A stretch of 12,502 nucleotides of DNA from Rhodospirillaceae bacterium (GTDB taxonomy: Bacteria > Pseudomonadota > Alphaproteobacteria > Rhodospirillales > 2-02-FULL-58-16), in contig DUZD01000058.1 in assembly GCA_013349695.1 (NCBI GenBank), positions 1 to 12,502 on the forward strand. Reading direction: 5' to 3'. Shown here piece by piece: positions 1 through 7,120 of the stretch (position 1 is the stretch's first letter; every line of letters begins with the position of its first letter). The notes under the pieces are model-generated. The model was given only the letters and a program-made list of their open reading frames with translations. It had not been told where the DNA came from and did no database searches. A program made the position numbers and the translations under genes.

Positions 1-215
1 CTGTCTCTGGCTTTTTTGTCCATGACGACGGACAACAGCGCTTTCGAGACAAATTTTTTCAACATTGCCGTCTTTCCTCATGTTCCCGGCGGCACTAGAG
101 CGGATTCACCATTCTGAATTTGCTCTATACTACCCGTTTCCGTCGGCACTCGCCAAGCGTCGGCGGATTTTTCATTTTGAATGAGATGTAGTCATTATTT
201 CGTTAACATGAACCA
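1..215. other. Left-edge non-coding leader
   Basis: No convincing gene is seen here. The stretch is clearly more AT-rich than the genes to its right. It has T-runs near bases 12-17 and 54-59, a 32-nt palindrome at 96-127 (listed separately), and a repeated 7-mer CGTCGGC at 141-147 and 158-164. A TATACT hexamer at 126-131 resembles a -10 box, but no matching -35 box sits at a normal distance. On the - strand an ATG at 21-23 opens a frame that runs off the left edge after only seven codons, too short to judge. The region probably holds the promoter of the glycerate kinase gene, but I cannot place it. Confidence 0.5.
96..127. repeat. 32-nt palindromic element, copy 1
   Basis: Bases 97-108 (AGAGCGGATTCA) pair with 115-126 (TGAATTTGCTCT) over 12 positions, two of them G-U, around a 6-base loop. 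A T at 96 and an A at 127 add one more pair. The ends, TAGAGCGGATTCAC and GCTCTA, recur in a longer palindrome at 9379-9442, so this is probably a member of a dispersed family of intergenic palindromes. It does not look like an intrinsic terminator because no T-run follows. Function is unknown; mRNA processing or stability, or relics of a REP-like element, are possibilities. Confidence 0.6.
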
Positions 216-1469
216 GTGGGTGAGACGTTCCTCCGATTTTTATTCGACACCGCCATGGCGGCGGCAAATCCGCTGATTGTGGTGCCCCCCTTCCTGCCTC
301 CCCGGCCGAAAGGGCGGTGCGTGATTGTCGGCGCCGGCAAAGCCGCCGCCTGCATGGCGCGGGCGGTGGAGGAGCACATGCCGGGGCCGCTCTCGGGTCT
401 GGTGGTCACCCGCTACGGTCATGGTGTGCCGTGCCGGCGGGTCGAGGTGGTGGAGGCCGCCCATCCCGTTCCCGACGCCGCCGGAGAGGCGGCGGCAAGG
501 CGGATACTCGACGCCGTGCGGGGATTGGCCGAGGACGATCTGGTTCTTTGCCTGATTTCGGGTGGCGGATCGGCATTGTTGTCCCTGCCGGCGCCGGCCT
601 TGACGATAAAAGACAAAAGGACTCTCACCCAAGCTCTGCTCAAGTCGGGGGCGGCCATTTCCGAGATCAATTGCGTCAGAAAGCACCTTTCGGCGATCAA
701 GGGCGGGCGGCTGGCGGCGGCGGCCTTTCCGGCGCGGACCCTCACCTTGATCATCTCGGACGTTGCCGGCGACAACCCGGAAGTCATTGCTTCCGGCCCG
801 ACGGTCGCCGATCCCACCACCGTCGCCGATGCCAAGGCGGTATTGGAAAAGTACGCCATCGGCCTTCCCGCCGCCGTCGCTTCGTTTTTAGACGGTGGCT
901 CGGGCGAGACGCCGAAACCGGGCGATGAACGCCTTTCACGGGCCGAGACAGTATTGACGGCAACACCTCGGGCGGCCTTGGCGGCGGCGGCGGCGGCGGC
1001 GCGCAACGCCGGCTTCGAGCCGATCGTCCTCGGCGACGCCATCGAAGGCGAATCACGCGATGTGGCCCGGTTGCAGGGCAAGCTCGCCATGCAAGCGGCG
1101 GCGAGCGGAGATCGACCCGGCCTGCTGCTTTCCGGCGGCGAGACGACAGTGACGGTCAGGGGAAATGGCCGCGGCGGGCCTAACACCGAATTTATCCTCG
1201 CCCTGGCCTTGGCGTTGAACGGGCAACCGGAAGTGCGGGCCATCGCCTGCGATACCGACGGCTTCGACGGCGGCGGGGACAACGCCGGCGCCCATATCGG
1301 CCCGGACACCCTTGGCCGCGCCGCCGAGGCGGGCCTTAACGCCGCCGCCATGCTGGAGGATAATGATTCCTACGGTTTTTTCACCGCTCTCGGCGACCTG
1401 GTGATCACCGGTCCGACCTTGACGAACGTCAACGATTTCCGCGCCATTCTGATCGGCGAACCGAGCTGA
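216..1469 (+). CDS. ttuD: Glycerate 2-kinase, MOFRL/TtuD family
   Basis: This 417-residue cytosolic enzyme should phosphorylate D-glycerate to 2-phosphoglycerate with ATP. Older annotations call the family hydroxypyruvate reductase TtuD. The N-terminal DUF4147 half shows the GAGKAAACMA loop (K42), LISGGGSALLSLP (113-125), INCVRKHLSAIKGGRLA (151-167) and SDVAGDNPEVIASGPT (181-196). The C-terminal MOFRL half shows LLLSGGETTVTV (303-314), GRGGPNTEF (318-326) and ACDTDGFDGGGDNAGA (344-359). Length is normal for the family. The start is the GTG at 216: an in-frame stop lies at 204-206, and a later ATG at 255 would cut the usual first helix. No strong ribosome binding site is visible. Pro322 stands where homologues I remember often have Arg (GGRN). 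The pyruvate kinase gene follows after 53 bases, as in the tartrate-utilisation pair ttuD-ttuE, so the two are probably co-transcribed. Function is secure at family level; the symbol is by similarity. Confidence 0.92.
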   Translation: MGETFLRFLFDTAMAAANPLIVVPPFLPPRPKGRCVIVGAGKAAACMARAVEEHMPGPLSGLVVTRYGHGVPCRRVEVVEAAHPVPDAAGEAAARRILDAVRGLAEDDLVLCLISGGGSALLSLPAPALTIKDKRTLTQALLKSGAAISEINCVRKHLSAIKGGRLAAAAFPARTLTLIISDVAGDNPEVIASGPTVADPTTVADAKAVLEKYAIGLPAAVASFLDGGSGETPKPGDERLSRAETVLTATPRAALAAAAAAARNAGFEPIVLGDAIEGESRDVARLQGKLAMQAAASGDRPGLLLSGGETTVTVRGNGRGGPNTEFILALALALNGQPEVRAIACDTDGFDGGGDNAGAHIGPDTLGRAAEAGLNAAAMLEDNDSYGFFTALGDLVITGPTLTNVNDFRAILIGEPS

Positions 1470-1522
1470 AATGGGAAAAATGAAGCTGGTTTAGAACGCC
1501 CCCCTGTGCCTATTGTTCGGCC

Positions 1523-2938
1523 ATGAGACGCCACCGTAACGCCAAAATCATCGCCACCCTCGGTCCCGCCGCTTGCGGCGAAGCACTCATCGGCAAGCTT
1601 TTCGAGGCGGGGGCGGACGTGTTCCGCCTTAACGCCAGCCACGGAACCCATGCCGAGCACAAAAAACTGTTCAGGATCATCCGCGGACTGGAAAAACACT
1701 ACAACCGTCCGATCGGCATCATTCTAGACCTTCAGGGGCCGAAGCTCAGAGTCGGCGAATTCGCCGCTGGAAAGATCCTGTTGAAAGCGCGCCAATCCTT
1801 TCGTTTCGACCTTTCAGAGCAACCGGGGGACAGCCGGCGCGTGCAATTGCCGCATGCGGAAATCTTCGCGGCGCTGAAAGCGGGAATGAACCTTTTGCTG
1901 GACGATGGCAGGATTCGCCTGCGCGTCGTTCATTGCGGCAAGGATTTCGCCGAAACCAAGGTCGTCAACGGCGGTGAGTTGTCGGACCACAAGGGGGTGT
2001 GCGTCCCCGGCGCCGTCCTCGACCTTTCGCCGCTGACCGGCAAAGACCTGGAAGACCTGGAATTCGGGCTGAAGCTGGGCGTCGACTGGGTGGCGCTGTC
2101 CTTCGTCCAGAGGCCGGAAGATGTCATCGCCGCGAGAAAACTGATCTCCGGCCGCGCCGCCGTTCTTGCCAAGCTGGAAAAACCCCTGGCCATCGAGCAC
2201 CTGGATGAAATCGTCGAACTGGCGGACGCGGTGATGGTGGCACGCGGCGACTTGGGCGTGGAGGCCCCGCCCGAGGACGTTCCGGTCTTGCAAAAACGCA
2301 TCGTCAATTCCTGCCGCGAGGCCGGCAAGCCCGTCGTCGTGGCGACGCAGATGCTGGATTCCATGATCCATGCGCCGATGCCGACCCGCGCCGAGGCATC
2401 CGACGTGGCCACCGCCATTTACGACGGAGCCGACGCGGTCATGCTGTCGGCGGAGACGGCTGTCGGCGATCATCCGGTGGCGGCGGTGACGATGATGAAC
2501 AAGATCATCAAAAGGGTGGAGAGCGATCCTTATTATCGCACCGTCATGGAAGCTCAGCACCGCCACCCCAAGGCCACCGACGCCGACGCCATCATCGCCG
2601 CCGCCCGGCAGGCGGCCCATACGATTTCGGCGGCGGCCATCGTCACCTTCTCGTCGACCGGATCGACGACGCTCCGCGCCGCCCGCGAGCGGCCTGGGAT
2701 GCCGATCCTGGGGCTGACGCCGAGGATCGGGACGGCGCGAAGGCTGGCGCTCGCCTGGGGGGTCCATTCCGTCAAGGTCCCGAATTTGAAGAGATTCGCC
2801 GAAATGGTCGATAAAGCCGTCGATATCGCCTTGCGCGAGGAATTCGCCGCCACCGGCGATCAGGTGGTCATCACCGCCGGCGTCCCTTTCGGCACCCCCG
2901 GCGCCACCAACATCCTCCGTATCGCCTGGGTGAAATAG
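1523..2938 (+). CDS. pyk: Pyruvate kinase, TtuE-like, K+-independent signature
   Basis: Pyruvate kinase (471 residues, cytosolic) transfers phosphate from phosphoenolpyruvate to ADP, giving pyruvate and ATP. The N-terminal barrel strand KIIATLGPA (8-16) and RLNASHG (35-41) are canonical. LDLQGPKLRVG (68-78) precedes a B domain of about 80 residues. KLEKP (217-221) supplies the catalytic Lys217 and metal ligand Glu219, and ARGDLGVE (240-247) the second ligand Asp243. ATQMLDSM and PTRAEASDVATAI (274-299) form the active-site signature. The C-terminal domain runs from about 345 to the end. Lys74, Leu70, Gln71 and Val77 match the set described for K+-independent pyruvate kinases. The ATG at 1523 fits the usual family start, though no clear ribosome binding site precedes it. 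It lies 53 bases after the glycerate kinase gene on the same strand, which suggests glycerate catabolism. ttuE would be an alternative symbol. Confidence 0.95.
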   Translation: MRRHRNAKIIATLGPAACGEALIGKLFEAGADVFRLNASHGTHAEHKKLFRIIRGLEKHYNRPIGIILDLQGPKLRVGEFAAGKILLKARQSFRFDLSEQPGDSRRVQLPHAEIFAALKAGMNLLLDDGRIRLRVVHCGKDFAETKVVNGGELSDHKGVCVPGAVLDLSPLTGKDLEDLEFGLKLGVDWVALSFVQRPEDVIAARKLISGRAAVLAKLEKPLAIEHLDEIVELADAVMVARGDLGVEAPPEDVPVLQKRIVNSCREAGKPVVVATQMLDSMIHAPMPTRAEASDVATAIYDGADAVMLSAETAVGDHPVAAVTMMNKIIKRVESDPYYRTVMEAQHRHPKATDADAIIAAARQAAHTISAAAIVTFSSTGSTTLRAARERPGMPILGLTPRIGTARRLALAWGVHSVKVPNLKRFAEMVDKAVDIALREEFAATGDQVVITAGVPFGTPGATNILRIAWVK

Positions 2939-2970
2939 GCGCTGGAATCGGCGGCGAGGCCGCGGACGGG

Positions 2971-5900
2971 TCAGCCGTCGCCGGCGTCCAGGCTTTCGAT
3001 CTCCCGCCGCAGGTTGGCGAGGAGGCGATCTTCCGGGCCTTCGGGGTAGCGTTCGGCGTGGGGTTGGACGATGCGGATGCCTTCCTCGAACGCCGCCCTG
3101 GCCTTCGCCGCCTGTCCGTCGGCGCGCAAATAGGAACCCATGGCGCCGAGGCTGGTCGCCAGATCGGGCTCGAAGCGGGCCGGGTTGGCGGTGGCGAGAC
3201 GGCGGTAGACTTCCACTGCCTCGGTGATCGCGGCGAGCGCCTCGGCGACGTTGCCGATCTCGCTCAAGCGGTTGGAAAGGTTGTTGAGGCTCCTCGCCAG
3301 ATCGGGCTCGAAGCGGGCCGGGTTGGCGGCGGCGAGACGGCGCCGGACTTCCACCGCCTGGGTGCTCGCGTCGAGCGCCCCGGTGACGTTGCTGCTCTCG
3401 CTCAAGCGGTTGGAAAGGTTGTTGAGGCTGGTCGCCAGATCGGGCTCGAAGCGGGCCGGGTTGGCGGCGGCGAGACGGCGGTAGACCTCCACCGCCTCGG
3501 TGACCGCGGCGAGCGCTCCGACGTCGTCGGCCGTGCTCATGCGGTTGGAAAGGTTGTTGAGGCTCGACGCCAGATCGGGCTCGAAGCGGGCCGGGTTGGC
3601 GGCGGCGAGACGGCGGTAGACATCCACCGCGTCGGTGCTCGCGGCGAGCGCCCCCTCGGCTTCGCCGGTCTCGCTCAAATCGCCGGAAAGATTGTTGAGG
3701 CTCGTTGCCAGATCGGGCTCGAAGCGGGCCGGGTTGGCGGCGGCGAGACGGCTGTAGACCTCCACCGCTTCGTTGCTCGCGGCGAGCGCCCCGGCGGTGT
3801 CGCCGGTCTCGCTCAAATCGCCGGAAAGGTTGTTGAGGCTTGACGCCAAATCGGGCTCGAAGCGGGCCGGGTTGGCGGCGGCGAGACGGCGGGAGACGTG
3901 CACCGCCTCGGTGATCGCGGCGAGCGCCCCGGCGATGTCGCCGGTCGCGCCCAAGCGGATGGAAAGGTTATTGAGGCACGACGCCAGACCGGGCTCGAAG
4001 CGGGCCGGGTTGGCGGCGGCGAGACGGCGGGAGACCTCCGCCGCCTCGGTGATCGAGGCGAGCGCCCCGGCGGCGTCGCCGGTCTCGCTCAAGCGGCTGG
4101 AAAGGCTGTTGAGGATCGGCGCCAGATCGGGCTCGAAGCGGGCCGGGTTGGCGGCGGCGAGACGGTGGGAAACCTGCACCGCCTCGGTGCTCGCGGCGAG
4201 CGCTCCAGCGATGTCGCCGGTCTCGCTCAAGCGGTTGGAAAGGCTGTTGAGGTTAGACGCCAGATCGGGCTCGAAGCGGGCCGGGCTGGCGGCGGCGAGA
4301 CGGCGGGAGACCCGCACCGCCTCGGTGATCGCGGCGAGCGCCCCGGCGGCGTCGCCGGTTTTGCTCAAATCGCCGGAAAGGCTGTTGAGGCTCATCGCCA
4401 GATCGGGCTTGAAGCGGGCCGGGCTGGCGGCGGCGAGACGGCGGGAAACCTCCACCGCCTCGGTGCTCGCGGCGAGCGCCCCGGCGGCGTCGCCGGTCTC
4501 GCTCAAATCGCCGGAAAGGTTGTTGAGGCTCATCGCCAGATCGGGCTCGAAGCGGGCCGGCTCGGTGGTGGCGAGACGGCGGAAGACCTCCACCGCCTCG
4601 GTGCTCGCGGCGAGTGCTCCGGCGATGTCGCCGGTGGCGCTCAAATCGCCGGAAAGGCTGTTGAGACTCGTTGCCAGATCGGGCTCGAAGCGGGCCGGGT
4701 TGGCGGCGGCGAGACGGCGGCAGACCTCCACCGCCTCGGTGCTCGCGGCGAGCGCCCCGGCGATGTCGCCGGTCGCGCCGAGGTGCGCCGAAAGGACGTT
4801 TAGCAAATCTGCTTTTTCCTCGTCGAGCTTGGCTTTGTCGAGCAAACCCCGCCACACCACCGTGGCCAGCGGCACAAGCCCAGGGGTGAGAGACGCGTCG
4901 CGGATGGCCGGCGCGATCAATGACCACCGTTCAGGCTTGCCTTCGACCATCCGTTCCAACCACTCACTGATGCGATGGTCCAGCATACCGAGCACGATTT
5001 CGGCGTCGTAAGACAAGCGGCCGGCGCGGGCTAGCCCTTCCCCCACCCTGCCCTCGATCACCGCCCACAACCTTTCCGGGGCCAGCTTGGGGTCATGGCG
5101 TAACGCCGCGACGGCCAGGTTGGCGGCCAGGATGTCCGGCTTCGGCTCGGGGAAAACACCGTCCCGCAAGCGCCCGGAACTCCCGACCTTGGCGACGATG
5201 TCCTCGGCTGGCGGAAGCATCAGGGCGAGGTCGGTCCGGCCCGCCAGCGCCCGCAGGTCGCCGCCGTCGAGATCGCCCCGGAGGGCGGCGAAAGCGACCA
5301 GGTGTTGGAGGGCTTCGGGCTCCAGTCCGGCGGCGGTCCCCTCGTCGGCAAGGCGGGTGAGTTCGCGTTGCGCGAGGGCGTGGAGGGCTTCCCGGCCGCT
5401 CAATCCGACCACCGGCGCGTCGGGGTGGAGGACGCTGTGCATGGCGGCGGCGGCGATGAATAAAGGATGCCGGTGGATATCGGCAAGGCGCAGCCACTCG
5501 CCAAAGGCGGTTTCGGCAACCTCGCCCAGATCCGCCTTTATTTCCTTCGCCAGGGCCACCCGGGCGCTCCGGAAAATCCGGTAGGCATCCGCCGCGGCGA
5601 GCGGTGAAAGCTCTGTCTGGTCGCGAGAGAAAAAATCGATCGCCGCCGGGACACCGGCGATCTCGCGTTCCCAGGCGCCCCATCCCTGGCGGCTCAGGAA
5701 AAGCAACCTGACCCGTTGCCGGGTCTCGATACGCGCAAGATTTTCCAGGAGGCCACGGATGCCTCCAGGCCGTTCCTCGGGGTAGTCGGCGAGGACCAGT
5801 ATTCCGGCCCGCCCGGTGTGAAACTTGGCGGGCTTTCGAAGGTCGGCGAAGCCGGCGGCCCACCCCTTGTCGCGGAGGGTCTGCGCCACCTCGGCCGCCA

Positions 5901-6204
5901 GGCGCGCCTTGCCGACGCCGCTGGGGCCGGTGACGAAGCGGGCGAGAACGGGCGAGCCCTCCGTTTCGGCCCAGGCGAGAAGGTCGGCCTTTTCCCTTTC
6001 CCGCCCCCTGAACTCGGCAATCCGCGTACGCCAATCCAACCAGGACAGTTCGGGTTGGTCCTCGCGAAGGGGATGCCAGTCGAGCGTCGGTTCGGCGAAC
6101 GGAAGGGAATCGACGCTGATGCTACCGCCGCCGCCGCCGAGAACGATGACGGACCCGGTGGTGTCTTGGGAAAAAAGCGTGCGAATGTTGGGGAATAACG
6201 CCAC
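2971..6204 (-). CDS. STAND-like NTPase with 12 tandem TPR-type repeats
   Basis: The protein has 1077 residues. About 60 residues with a Gly run (23-27) precede a P-loop domain: RFVTGPSGVGKA at 89-100, then a hydrophobic strand ending in Asp (ILVLADYPEE, 135-144) as Walker B, then RVRLLFLSR (164-172) as a sensor-like strand. Residues about 280-380 resemble the helical/winged region of STAND proteins. Twelve 46-residue repeats fill 480-1030, followed by a diverged cap of 47 residues; such repeats usually bind proteins or peptides. The Walker A Thr/Ser is replaced by Ala100, so ATP hydrolysis may be weak or absent. I chose the GTG at 6204, four bases after the stop of the upstream membrane-protein gene, which suggests coupled translation. 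A frame open up to 6474 exists, but it would overlap that gene almost wholly and adds Arg/Trp-rich sequence typical of a wrong frame. No signal peptide is seen. The substrate or partner is unknown; a signalling or defence role is inference. Confidence 0.85.
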   Translation of the reverse strand: MALFPNIRTLFSQDTTGSVIVLGGGGGSISVDSLPFAEPTLDWHPLREDQPELSWLDWRTRIAEFRGREREKADLLAWAETEGSPVLARFVTGPSGVGKARLAAEVAQTLRDKGWAAGFADLRKPAKFHTGRAGILVLADYPEERPGGIRGLLENLARIETRQRVRLLFLSRQGWGAWEREIAGVPAAIDFFSRDQTELSPLAAADAYRIFRSARVALAKEIKADLGEVAETAFGEWLRLADIHRHPLFIAAAAMHSVLHPDAPVVGLSGREALHALAQRELTRLADEGTAAGLEPEALQHLVAFAALRGDLDGGDLRALAGRTDLALMLPPAEDIVAKVGSSGRLRDGVFPEPKPDILAANLAVAALRHDPKLAPERLWAVIEGRVGEGLARAGRLSYDAEIVLGMLDHRISEWLERMVEGKPERWSLIAPAIRDASLTPGLVPLATVVWRGLLDKAKLDEEKADLLNVLSAHLGATGDIAGALAASTEAVEVCRRLAAANPARFEPDLATSLNSLSGDLSATGDIAGALAASTEAVEVFRRLATTEPARFEPDLAMSLNNLSGDLSETGDAAGALAASTEAVEVSRRLAAASPARFKPDLAMSLNSLSGDLSKTGDAAGALAAITEAVRVSRRLAAASPARFEPDLASNLNSLSNRLSETGDIAGALAASTEAVQVSHRLAAANPARFEPDLAPILNSLSSRLSETGDAAGALASITEAAEVSRRLAAANPARFEPGLASCLNNLSIRLGATGDIAGALAAITEAVHVSRRLAAANPARFEPDLASSLNNLSGDLSETGDTAGALAASNEAVEVYSRLAAANPARFEPDLATSLNNLSGDLSETGEAEGALAASTDAVDVYRRLAAANPARFEPDLASSLNNLSNRMSTADDVGALAAVTEAVEVYRRLAAANPARFEPDLATSLNNLSNRLSESSNVTGALDASTQAVEVRRRLAAANPARFEPDLARSLNNLSNRLSEIGNVAEALAAITEAVEVYRRLATANPARFEPDLATSLGAMGSYLRADGQAAKARAAFEEGIRIVQPHAERYPEGPEDRLLANLRREIESLDAGDG
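3115..4767 (-). repeat. Tandem 138-bp repeat array, 12 copies, coding
   Basis: The anchor AGATCGGGCTCGAAGCGGGC (+ strand sense, small variations) starts at 3161, 3299, 3437, 3572, 3710, 3848, 3986, 4124, 4262, 4400, 4538 and 4676. Spacing is 138 bases throughout except one of 135, a one-codon deletion in the ninth protein repeat. Each unit encodes 46 residues built around PARFEPDLA, LNNLS and EAVEVYRRLA. The DNA is almost identical even at silent positions around the anchor, which points to recent duplication or gene conversion. This is a protein-coding array, not a CRISPR: the unit is too long and lies wholly in one reading frame. Confidence 0.95.
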
Positions 6205-6208
6205 GGCG

Positions 6209-6403
6209 CTACTCGATGTCCAGGAAAAATCCGCGGACCGCGAGGACACCGGCGAATATCCCGATGACCGCGTTCGCCAAGGGCAACCCGTCCGTCCGCG
6301 AAGGCTTCCCGGTCGGCGGCGGCGAGGTGAGCCGCAACAAACGAAAATCCAGAAGCGCAAACAACGCCAATCCGGCGATCCCCAAAAGCAAGCTATCCTC
6401 CAT
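6209..6403 (-). CDS. Small two-transmembrane protein, 64 residues
   Basis: I do not recognise the family. The 64-residue product has two hydrophobic segments, about 4-24 (LLLGIAGLALFALLDF core) and 42-60 (LANAVIGIFAGVLAVRGFF core). They are joined by a polar, Pro-rich loop (TSPPPTGKPSRTDG, 26-39), so it is probably a helical hairpin in the inner membrane. The start is set by a GGAGGG ribosome binding site at 6411-6416 on the - strand, 7 bases before the ATG at 6403; an earlier ATG at 6418 overlaps that site and is less likely. The stop is 4 bases before the GTG of the NTPase-repeat gene, so the two are surely one operon. It could be a membrane anchor or effector for that protein, which is inference. 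It is short enough that an automatic annotation might miss it. Confidence 0.75.
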   Translation of the reverse strand: MEDSLLLGIAGLALFALLDFRLLRLTSPPPTGKPSRTDGLPLANAVIGIFAGVLAVRGFFLDIE

Positions 6404-6580
6404 CGTTCCGCCCTCCATTTGATCTTCTCGCCACACTTTAGCACAATCGGCGTTCGGGCCAAGCCCCACCACAAACCGCGCGGGGCCGAGCCTCGCCGGC
6501 GGGCGTAACGGTTTTTTCAATCTCTTCCGGCCATGCTCGCGGGAGCGGCCGGATGCCGCTATAACTCTTGCGCTCGTTAA
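6404..6580. other. Spacer between ACT gene and NTPase operon
   Basis: This 177-base spacer follows the GcvR-like gene (- strand) and precedes the two-gene unit. It holds the candidate promoter listed separately and a perfect 6-bp hairpin, AGCGGC/GCCGCT with a 5-base loop at 6544-6560, some 20 bases past the GcvR-like stop. No T-run follows the hairpin on the - strand, so it is a poor intrinsic terminator. A run of six T on the + strand (6511-6516) has no + strand gene behind it. Confidence 0.4.
6435..6462 (-). promoter_or_regulatory. Candidate promoter of the membrane protein/NTPase unit
   Basis: Read on the - strand, a -35-like TTGGCC (6457-6462), a 16-base spacer and a -10-like TAAAGT (6435-6440) lie just upstream of the small membrane-protein gene. 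Each box matches four of six consensus bases. Transcription would start near 6428, leaving a leader of about 25 bases that contains the ribosome binding site. This is a pattern match only. Confidence 0.35.
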
Positions 6581-7120
6581 TCAGGCTTCACGGCCGCGAA
6601 CTTCCCTGCACTGGCAATTCATTTGCATTTCTCCAGCCGTGTTGGCGACGGTCGCCAAACAGGAGCGGGTAGTGGCCTCGGGGATGTTGACGGAGAACCT
6701 GATCACATATTGCCCGTCTCCCACCGCCGGGGCCTTGACGGCGTTCAGCCGCACAATGTTGGCCTTGAACTGGATGAAAACCTCGCACAGGCGGGCGATC
6801 AATCCGGGGCGGTCGCCGCCGCTGACGTCAATGTGGTGGGTGACGCGGCCGGAAGGGCCGTGAACCGGCTCCAAATCGAAACGGCTCACCGTCACTTTCG
6901 CGTCCGTCAGTTCCCGCAGGCGCCGCAAATCGTCTTCCACGCTGTCGACCGGGACGTCGCCGGGAAATTCGCAGATCGCCGTGAATTCGGCGCCGCCTCC
7001 CAAAACCGCGAAAGTGGTATCGCCCAGGTTGGCGCCCAAATCAAACAAGCGGCCGGTGATGGCGGCGACCAATCCGACCGAATCGCCGCACAAGATGGAA
7101 ACGATAGCCGTAGTCGTCAT
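6581..7120 (-). CDS. Double ACT-domain protein, GcvR-like
   Basis: The product has 179 residues and two ACT domains: residues about 4-80 (AIVSILCGDSVGLVAAITGRL, then an acidic helix 57-71) and about 93-172 (HHIDVSGGDRPGLIARLCEVF with IRFSVNIP). The paired G-D-x-x-G-L-[VI]-A loops before the first helix are the usual amino-acid-binding turns. The layout matches GcvR, the glycine cleavage repressor accessory protein, and related small-molecule sensors. It has no DNA-binding domain, so it would act by binding another protein. No glycine cleavage genes are in the window. The start is the ATG at 7120, with a weak AAGGCGGG about 10 bases upstream; further upstream the frame reads like non-coding sequence. 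Family assignment is good, the regulatory target unknown. Confidence 0.85.
   Translation of the reverse strand: MTTTAIVSILCGDSVGLVAAITGRLFDLGANLGDTTFAVLGGGAEFTAICEFPGDVPVDSVEDDLRRLRELTDAKVTVSRFDLEPVHGPSGRVTHHIDVSGGDRPGLIARLCEVFIQFKANIVRLNAVKAPAVGDGQYVIRFSVNIPEATTRSCLATVANTAGEMQMNCQCREVRGREA

Noticed and set aside
971..1002. Run of GGC triplets
   Set aside because: It encodes an Ala run inside a helix of glycerate kinase. This is an ordinary GC-rich coding stretch, though it could be prone to slippage.
419..1351. 310-codon - strand frame opposite glycerate kinase
   Set aside because: It is antisense to a clear enzyme gene, with low-complexity Ala/Arg/Ser content and no recognisable motif.
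1471..1494. Seven-codon frame between glycerate kinase and pyruvate kinase (MGKMKLV)
   Set aside because: Too short to support, with no ribosome binding site. A leader-peptide role cannot be argued without conservation.
1814..2767. 317-codon - strand frame opposite pyruvate kinase
   Set aside because: Shadow of a conserved gene; very rich in Arg, Gly, Asp and His, as reverse frames of GC-rich genes are.
2951..2963. GCGGC-GAG-GCCGC hairpin between the convergent pyruvate kinase and NTPase genes
   Set aside because: Only 5 bp and no T-run on either strand, so it is not a convincing terminator.
3115..4767. Regularly spaced repeats suggesting a CRISPR array
   Set aside because: The 138-bp unit is similar along its whole length, has no unique spacers, and is entirely in frame within one gene.
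3773..5011. Long + strand open frame of 412 codons, repetitive, Arg/Ser/Ala-rich
   Set aside because: It is the antisense shadow of the 138-bp repeat array. Stop-free antisense frames are expected in GC-rich repeats, and the composition is not protein-like. The same applies to 3058-3843 and 3898-4803.
6205..6474. N-terminal extension of the NTPase-repeat protein to an ATG at 6474
   Set aside because: It would cover the small membrane-protein gene in another frame. The added sequence is Arg/Trp/Cys-rich, while the overlapped frame has a good ribosome binding site and clean membrane segments.
6544..6560. AGCGGC/GCCGCT hairpin after the GcvR-like gene
   Set aside because: A clean 6-bp stem, but no T-run follows on the - strand. 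It is too common in GC-rich DNA to call a terminator.
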